Positions 60,701 to 64,000 of a DNA stretch of 64,000 nucleotides are shown piece after piece. Numbering within the stretch: position 1 is the first letter of the stretch; the number at the start of each line of letters is the position of its first letter. Under the pieces are notes generated by a model. That model had not been told where the DNA came from. It did not search any database and worked only from the letters and a program-made list of their open reading frames with translations. Source of the DNA: Angiostrongylus vasorum (taxonomy: Eukaryota; Nematoda; Chromadorea; Rhabditida; Metastrongylidae); the NCBI GenBank assembly GCA_018806985.1, contig JADANN010000464.1:343501-407500 (forward strand), given 5' to 3'. The translations under genes were made by a program, and so were the position numbers.

Positions 60701-60899
60701 TATGAAAACTTCCAAGGAAACCGTCTTTTTTCAGCTGTCTACACAAAATCATCATCGAAAAGAATTTTGGTTTCCACTATTCAAATACATGGAATGTAAT
60801 GTGTTGAAGCCGGTCCCACGACGATTCGATTGTCCGTTACCGACTAACCGACTACGATCTGTGTTTCGACGGCGAGTGGCAAATTCACGAATAGAATAG
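48462..60899 (+). CDS. sms: Sphingomyelin synthase (six exons)
   Basis: Multi-pass membrane enzyme that moves phosphocholine from phosphatidylcholine to ceramide, giving sphingomyelin and diacylglycerol (family knowledge, Golgi/plasma membrane). Coding exons: 48462-48704, 51449-51648, 57426-57552, 58032-58188, 60490-60665, 60735-60899; 355 codons, phases consistent, all GT-AG. Signatures in order: HERVP (102-106), PPLPD (109-113, motif D1), FRR then YLMRCITM (154-172, D2), CGDYIYSGHT (221-230, D3), HYTLDV then FWSYHTM (272-294, D4). Predicted catalytic triad is H229, H272, D276. About six membrane segments; Ser/Asp-rich cytosolic N-terminus without a SAM domain, so SMS rather than SMSr type. 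Length fits vertebrate SMS2. Which nematode paralogue it is cannot be told. Introns are repeat-laden, including an antisense RTE in intron 2. No broken residues seen. Confidence 0.93.
48715..48920 (+). mobile_element. SINE-A copy in intron 1, old
   Basis: Begins about 11 bp after the exon 1 donor: 'gttggttcgatctgtt' (B box), 'gagatcagcaaattaatacc', 'ggtacatcgatagaccttgg'. Diverged; sense orientation relative to the gene. The rest of intron 1 to 49674 shows nothing else. Confidence 0.5.
49675..49957 (-). mobile_element. SINE-A copy in intron 1
   Basis: Tail 'gataaggataaatg' at the left, body 'cagacaagcctggttacaat', reversed B box 'gtgggatcgaaccagc', head 'atcactgcgctactcgcgc'. Moderately diverged. 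Confidence 0.65.
50445..50790 (+). mobile_element. SINE-B copy in intron 1
   Basis: 'gctggttagagatgccgtcc' (head), 'tggtttgaaccaatcc' (B box), 'cagcatttcaagtcattcat' and 'gaagaagacagtcctcaa' to about 50790. Confidence 0.55.
50881..51200. repeat. Foldback element D core in intron 1
   Basis: Arms 50883-50985 and 51098-51200 are inverted repeats over about 100 bp ('aatgatgctga.atatttgc', 'aaaactccggaccgcaggtg', 'caccctttcc' versus 'ccggaaagggtag'). Outer D sequence extends left to about 50820. This is the best preserved D copy and lies 250 bp before exon 2. Confidence 0.8.
51386..51446. repeat. (TTCA)n tract at the exon 2 acceptor
   Basis: Degenerate TTCA/TTCATT repeats run up to the exon 2 acceptor 'catttcatcttcag' (AG 51447-51448) and supply its pyrimidine tract. 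Confidence 0.8.
51449..51648 (+). CDS. sms: Sphingomyelin synthase exon 2
   Basis: Codons 82-148 (last codon split, phase 2). Encodes the first membrane helix, the luminal HERVP and PPLPD motifs, and the second helix. Donor gtgagc. Confidence 0.9.
51649..52533. other. Intron 2, left unique part
   Basis: AT-rich with no supported feature. Traces of a decayed SINE near 51850-52060 ('cagtagacatgtggtctttt'). Confidence 0.4.
52547..55822 (-). mobile_element. RTE-type LINE in intron 2, near full length, dead
   Basis: A 3,276-bp element antisense to the host gene, flanked by aatgaatatacat (52534-52546) and aatggatatacat (55823-55835). Reading 55822 to 52547: 5' UTR shared with the + copy; APE endonuclease pieces (TYNAHTLASESSIEDL in 55115-55375; YAPTSNYDEEE and GDFNAK in 54857-55081); RT N-terminal part (53905-54276, TAPGPDS); RT core (53040-53867, NYRRICL, GVPTQYIR, LNLTKTMFM); C-terminal part (52708-53136, AGRPPTRW); 3' tail of 'aggtgatat' repeats. 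Frameshifts separate these. The RT core lacks about 75 nt that hold motif A, and the catalytic box reads FAHD (53388-53399) instead of FADD. It also lacks roughly 66 nt of endonuclease sequence near 54800. Confidence 0.92.
55836..56476. other. Intron 2, unique part
   Basis: 56265-56300 shares 'tctcaaactcgg' and 'ttaaaccgtttat' with 44808-44840. Nothing else supported. Confidence 0.4.
56477..56692. repeat. Degenerate ~65-bp tandem repeat in intron 2
   Basis: Four units begin 'gacatattagaag', 'aacatattagaagg', 'agcatattagaaag' and 'accatagtagaagg'. Each is followed by 'ggttataataac'-like and 'cctgtacta' blocks. The first and last units are partial. Confidence 0.75.
56860..57178. repeat. Foldback element D in intron 2
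   Basis: Left arm 'aaccataatgatgctgaggt', 'cttcgaaccgcgattacctc'. Right arm 'ccgagttttgcaaatacttc', 'ggcatcattcatg', ending 'taggtagtaaattaaaag'. Both ends are present. Confidence 0.65.
57426..57552 (+). CDS. sms: Sphingomyelin synthase exon 3
   Basis: Codons 148 (split) to 190. Encodes the FRR...LLYLMRCITM signature, the third membrane helix, and a luminal loop with a conserved Cys (186) before SPKF. Acceptor 'aaataattgcag', donor gtacgt. The 479-bp intron 3 that follows is unremarkable. Confidence 0.9.
58032..58188 (+). CDS. sms: Sphingomyelin synthase exon 4
   Basis: Codons 191 to 243 (last codon split after one base). Carries the D3 motif CGDYIYSGHT with catalytic His 229. Acceptor 'tttttaatttcag', donor gtaaga. 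Confidence 0.92.
58998..59410 (+). mobile_element. Element C copy 5, in intron 4
   Basis: Begins at the constant end 'caacggtttaccgcctc' and ends near 'ccaagtaagtacg', with the family interior between ('gggaggtgttcctgcgtg', 'ctatttgcac', 'gccagactttggctaggc'). Partly rearranged in the middle. The preceding part of intron 4 (58189-58997) shows nothing. Confidence 0.65.
59622..59740. repeat. Foldback element D, minimal copy in intron 4
   Basis: The two inner arm motifs, 'gtgatgctgacatatttgca' and 'gatatctcagccatcattgt', are fused directly. The outer D sequence ('aataccgtgctatgataaag', 'taggcaataggcag') is on one side. Essentially arms without an interior. Confidence 0.6.
59961..60361. mobile_element. 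Element E, complete, in intron 4
   Basis: 401-bp element with 46-bp terminal inverted repeats at 59961-60006 and 60316-60361 (about seven mismatches). Core motif 'ttttattcgaytaacgt'. No coding capacity, so a non-autonomous foldback/MITE-like element. It ends 128 bp before exon 5. Confidence 0.8.
60490..60665 (+). CDS. sms: Sphingomyelin synthase exon 5
   Basis: Codons 243 (completed) to 301. Starts with YSPRRW and contains HYTLDV (His 272, Asp 276) and FWSYHTM. The donor gtcagt at 60666 is weaker than the others. The reading frame stays open through the next intron. Confidence 0.9.
60735..60899 (+). CDS. sms: Sphingomyelin synthase exon 6
   Basis: Codons 302-355 and TAG (60897-60899). The cytosolic tail with FWFPLFKYMECNV and PVPRRF corresponds to the conserved C-terminal region of the family. 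Acceptor 'cgtcttttttcag'. The boundary was chosen because removing the 69-nt intron restores the family spacing between HTM and FWFP. Confidence 0.82.
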   Translation: MSTQNHHRKEFWFPLFKYMECNVLKPVPRRFDCPLPTNRLRSVFRRRVANSRIE

Positions 60900-61924
60900 C
60901 AATAACTTACACACATACTAATACCACTACTGCCTGATTTGATAACTAACATTCCTCCATACGTTAATTTTCTTTCTTCTTATCACTACACTTTCGATTG
61001 CCATTAAAAAGGAACAAACCGGTGTTAATAGACTTTAGATGTTATTTTATACAAGAAGGAACTCACACTGAAGATTCTTTTCTCGTATAACCATAACGAT
61101 ATGTGCTGATCTTTATTCTATTCTAATAGATATAGTTTGTTTAGCGTCCCCATTAGTCTACCAGCTTTGTTAGCTTTTAGCTCTTCATTCATCCCCATTA
61201 TCAATGAGCATGAAAAATAAGACCATAACTAGCACAGAATGTCAGCTGTGCTTACAGCTAATTCAAAATGTTCAAAATGTAACAAGACTGAGGTCCTTGA
61301 ATTAATCGGCTGGGTGGATACTAAAGTCGGTATGTATCTATTTCGTATTCCTTCTATACCTATGATAATCGATAGTGATGGTCTTATAGTACTACTCATG
61401 AATTTCCTCATATCGTCACTACGGGCTTCATTTTTTTTGCCTATGTTGATGTATACGTACACAGCGAATGTAAATGTTTCCACCACCTCGTATGATCTAG
61501 TTTCAGTCCTATTTAAATCTTCATTTTCGCCTGTTATGACGTCATTCCCCCTCAGTCATCACGAAAACTTACTTGCCCTTGTGGCGAACTCCAATGTGAC
61601 TTAATTCTTCAAGTATGCTTCTTTATTTTATATTCTGGTGTATTTGTACATATGCAAATCTTCAGACATTCTATGCTGTCCATCCTTCATCTACGGCTAA
61701 TCTATGCGTTCTATCGCGTTGTTATGAATTGAGATTTGCTATTGGCTGATTTATACTCTTGTCAAATCTCCTCAAGTTGTTTTTTTTTTCGCTTGCTTTT
61801 TATTCCTGTTTTTGCCTTGTGAAATCCTAGCCGTTTTCAAATAAACATTAAATTAAAGGTTACTGTCCTGTCAATTTCACGTACTAAAATGTCGCGAATT
61901 AAGCGACCACTTTAGGAAACAGTA
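60900..61924. other. Synthase 3' UTR and convergent intergenic DNA
   Basis: AT-rich. A 121-codon + frame at 61239-61604 has no family signature. Presumed to hold the 3' ends of the synthase and of the convergent minus-strand gene. Confidence 0.4.
61840..61845 (+). terminator. Candidate polyadenylation signal AATAAA
   Basis: First canonical hexamer I see on the + strand after the stop codon, 940 bp downstream. Variant signals nearer the stop (for example ATTAAA near 61004) are also possible. Confidence 0.3.
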
Positions 61925-62282
61925 CTTGCTTATTTGTTTGTATACTTGGATGGCCCATCTTCACTAGTTGTGCAAGCCCCAGCATAATTCCATCTTTTCG
62001 GGGTTTCTGGAGTCCTGAGGTTAGCCTAGTCAAAGTGTGCTCCAGGTCGTCACTACTATAGGCAATCGTCGCCTTTGTGGATAAGAGGGAGATTTGACAC
62101 CATACGACTAGTTTGATATCAGGACGGTGATGGATCCTGATATTGGTTTATTCTAGCTGGGCTTCTTAGTGGAAACGCCGAATTCCTTCTCAGTTTAGGA
62201 GGCCCTGATGAAGGACGAATGCCCCCCGCTGCTCAACACCCAGGAACATCTCCCCATAAGGCGGTGAACCGTTGGGAGGAGG
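61925..62282 (-). mobile_element. Element C copy 6, perfect 10-bp TSD
   Basis: Flanked by ggaaacagta at 61915-61924 and 62283-62292. Tail side 'cttgcttatttgtttgtata', constant end 'ggtgaaccgttgggagg'. 358 bp. Confidence 0.88.
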
Positions 62283-62733
62283 GGAAACAGTAAGAGGTTA
62301 ATAAAATAAAAATCAAACTACTAGCAGCTTGAATAACATGTCATTGTTATGCGAAAAGCCAATAAGTCGTAGTGAATCTTATCTCACCAACAAGAACGAT
62401 AAAGTTAGACTCTAGCACCAAAGTTACTCACCAACTTTGTTATTTGTAGAGTTCCAGATCAACAAAGGACACAGTGGTTTTACACAAACTAGCTACTTTG
62501 CTGAGCAATCTTCACTTCAGTCATAATTTAAATAGAAGGTTTACATCACAAATTTCCCGGAATGCCAATAAATAGTGTCATAACCATAACAATATGGATG
62601 GATCACTCGTAAACTTCTACCAAGAACTTGTCGATTTGAATGGATATAATATGGAATAACCAAAAATTGCAGTAATATAAAGTCCGCACTTGGAGATGGA
62701 GACAAACTTTCGCATACTTAGATAGAAAGAAAG
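62283..62733. other. Unassigned DNA, likely 3' UTR of the minus-strand gene
   Basis: AT-rich. No feature other than the target duplication at its left edge. Confidence 0.4.
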
Positions 62734-62919
62734 TCATTTAGAATATTCGGCTATTTCGTCTTTGAGATTCTCGCAATTTTCCGTTAACTGTTTCAGGCGA
62801 GTTATTTTACCATCCAAATTGTTCACTCTCTCCTTTCCTGCATGGAGTTCAGCCATACTGATATTTTCGGCCGACAATAGAGATTTTAAAGCTTCCTTCT
62901 TCTGAATCAACAGCTGCTT
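62734..62919 (-). CDS. Terminal exon of a coiled-coil protein
   Basis: On the minus strand a 'ccagtatttttag' acceptor (AG at 62920-62921) precedes 61 codons and TGA (62734-62736). The peptide is Lys/Glu/Leu-rich without Pro and shows heptad spacing (for example VNNLDGKITRLKQLTENCEN), a typical C-terminal coiled coil. The frame lacks a long ATG-initiated ORF because it is an internal exon start. Protein family not recognised. It converges on the synthase gene, 1.8 kb between stop codons. Confidence 0.55.
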   Translation of the reverse strand, partial: KQLLIQKKEALKSLLSAENISMAELHAGKERVNNLDGKITRLKQLTENCENLKDEIAEYSK

Positions 62920-62996
62920 CTAAAAATACTGGAATCGGTAAAAATGATGCTAAACTGTTCCATATCTCTATTTTATCATTGTGAACTCAACTCGAC

Positions 62997-63073
62997 CAAG
63001 TCAATTAAATATTTGGACACTTGGGCGGCGTAACTTAACAAACCGTGATCTTTCATACAATTTCCAATTAGTA
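62997..63073 (-). CDS. Likely penultimate exon, coiled-coil gene
   Basis: Reads as an amphipathic helix (LLSYAAQVSKYLIDL) ending in a gtcgag donor (62991-62996), in phase with the coiled-coil exon 77 bp downstream. Acceptor 'gtcaaagacag' (AG at 63074-63075). An alternative frame is also open, so this is tentative. A SINE-A begins about 16 bp upstream of the acceptor. Confidence 0.35.
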
Positions 63074-63090
63074 CTGTCTTTGACAAAGAT

Positions 63091-63395
63091 GGGCGCGTAT
63101 AGCGCAGTGGTCGAAGGTGCCTTGCAATACACACGGAGTCGATTCCTGCGCTAGAAACCCAAAGATCCCTCCATTGCTTCGCGGTCGGCAAATCTGTACC
63201 AGATTTGTCTAGGAGGATAGCATCACTGGCTCGATACATCGGTAGGCAACCGCGAGTCATTGTAAAGGCCAGATATGCACTTAATCACCTCCAGCGATGC
63301 TTAGTGAAGTCGAATGCGTGGCGCATCCCTCTGAGATAGATCAATACCCTAAACTTTATTAGATCGTCGCCGAGGGCTTTATCCTTTGTCCTCTA
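63091..63395 (+). mobile_element. SINE-A copy, complete
   Basis: A box TAGCGCAGTGG at 63100-63110, B box GGAGTCGATTCC at 63135-63146, body 'ccagatttgtctaggaggat'. The tail has an internal duplication ('accctaaactttattagatc' then 'gccgagggctttatcctttg') with TCCT repeats. Confidence 0.85.
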
Positions 63396-63408
63396 TTCAA
63401 TACTTCAC

Positions 63409-63709
63409 AGCAAAGTGGTTTGTGATTTAAACGGTGACGCGTCTTTGGGTGTCATAGCATGATCTACATATAGTACGATTGGTGTTTCCATTCCGATGTA
63501 TTGTCCTCTAGATCATGCAATCATTATATTTGACGAACTGGAAAGCCCAACACAATGTTGCTTATGGAAGTTGCTATTCAGGAAACACGGTATTCGAGAT
63601 ATCTGAACACTACGTAGAACATGAACTGTTAGCATAATTATACCTGCAATGCAGCGCTCTGGAAGAACCGTAGTTTCCTCTACAGAATTAAATACAGCGC
63701 CGTGATACG
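63409..63709 (-). other. Possible further exons of the minus-strand gene
   Basis: Two short minus-strand segments, 63644-63709 (donor 'ttgcag|gtataa') and 63409-63505, join in phase and stay open, giving a 50-odd residue peptide. The next junction to 63073 does not match phase. 63710-64000 shows nothing more. Confidence 0.22.
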
Positions 63710-64000
63710 CTCAGCAGAGTTCGTTCTTCATGTCGTTATTCAATTTAGTTGAATCCAAAATGTTAACGCTAACTTAGTTTTCTTTATTGGAGAAACACCT
63801 AATTCGACTTCGCTTCTTCAAGGCACCATGGCTTTTTCGTGGGTTTTGTTGTTGTGTATTTACAGTTCTATGATTTTCTCAGTTCACTCAGTTTCTGCCT
63901 TCTCTTCAGTTCGATTTCTCAAAGTGATGAAGCCATCGATAAAGGCGAAATAACATGACTTTTTTGCACCCTCTTGTCAAAATGAATTATAACCCAAATT

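Overview
This window looks like nuclear DNA of a parasitic nematode. A strongylid (hookworm-like) worm fits best. That is an inference from the compact spliced gene, the nematode-type TTTCAG splice acceptors, the RTE retrotransposons and the very dense short repeats. No database search was possible.

One gene is secure. A complete sphingomyelin synthase lies on the + strand at 48462-60899 in six coding exons, 355 codons by my reading. All four family signatures and the His/His/Asp catalytic triad are present. Its introns are full of repeats: SINEs and an inverted-repeat element in intron 1, a nearly full-length RTE retrotransposon in antisense orientation plus a minisatellite in intron 2, and further elements in intron 4. 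A second, convergent gene on the - strand seems to end at 62734. Its last exon encodes a coiled coil, and more of its exons may lie up to the window edge.

The first 48 kb holds no gene I can prove. It is a patchwork of dispersed repeats, which I name here for reference. SINE-A is about 280 bp, with a tRNA-like A/B box head and a TATCC-rich tail. SINE-B is about 330-400 bp, also with a tRNA-like head. Element C is about 340-385 bp, with constant ends, 10-12 bp target duplications and a CAAGTAT-type tail. Foldback elements D, E, F and G have inverted-repeat arms. There are two RTE-type LINE copies: 25952-28562 on the + strand, inserted into a SINE-B, and 52547-55822 on the - strand, inside the synthase gene. 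Both are dead.

Microsatellites include an apparently pure (GT)n of about 1.26 kb that sits inside a SINE-B. Several minus-strand stretches between 3.5 and 20 kb look exon-like, but I could not separate them from decayed repeats. They are given low confidence.

The most unusual items are the (GT)n array inside a SINE, the nearly perfect 226-bp hairpin at 20813-21038 that shares 28 nt with a distant locus, the unclassified element C family, the nested RTE/SINE insertion, and the 69-nt in-frame, stop-free last intron of the synthase gene. SINE and foldback boundaries are approximate unless a target duplication is quoted.
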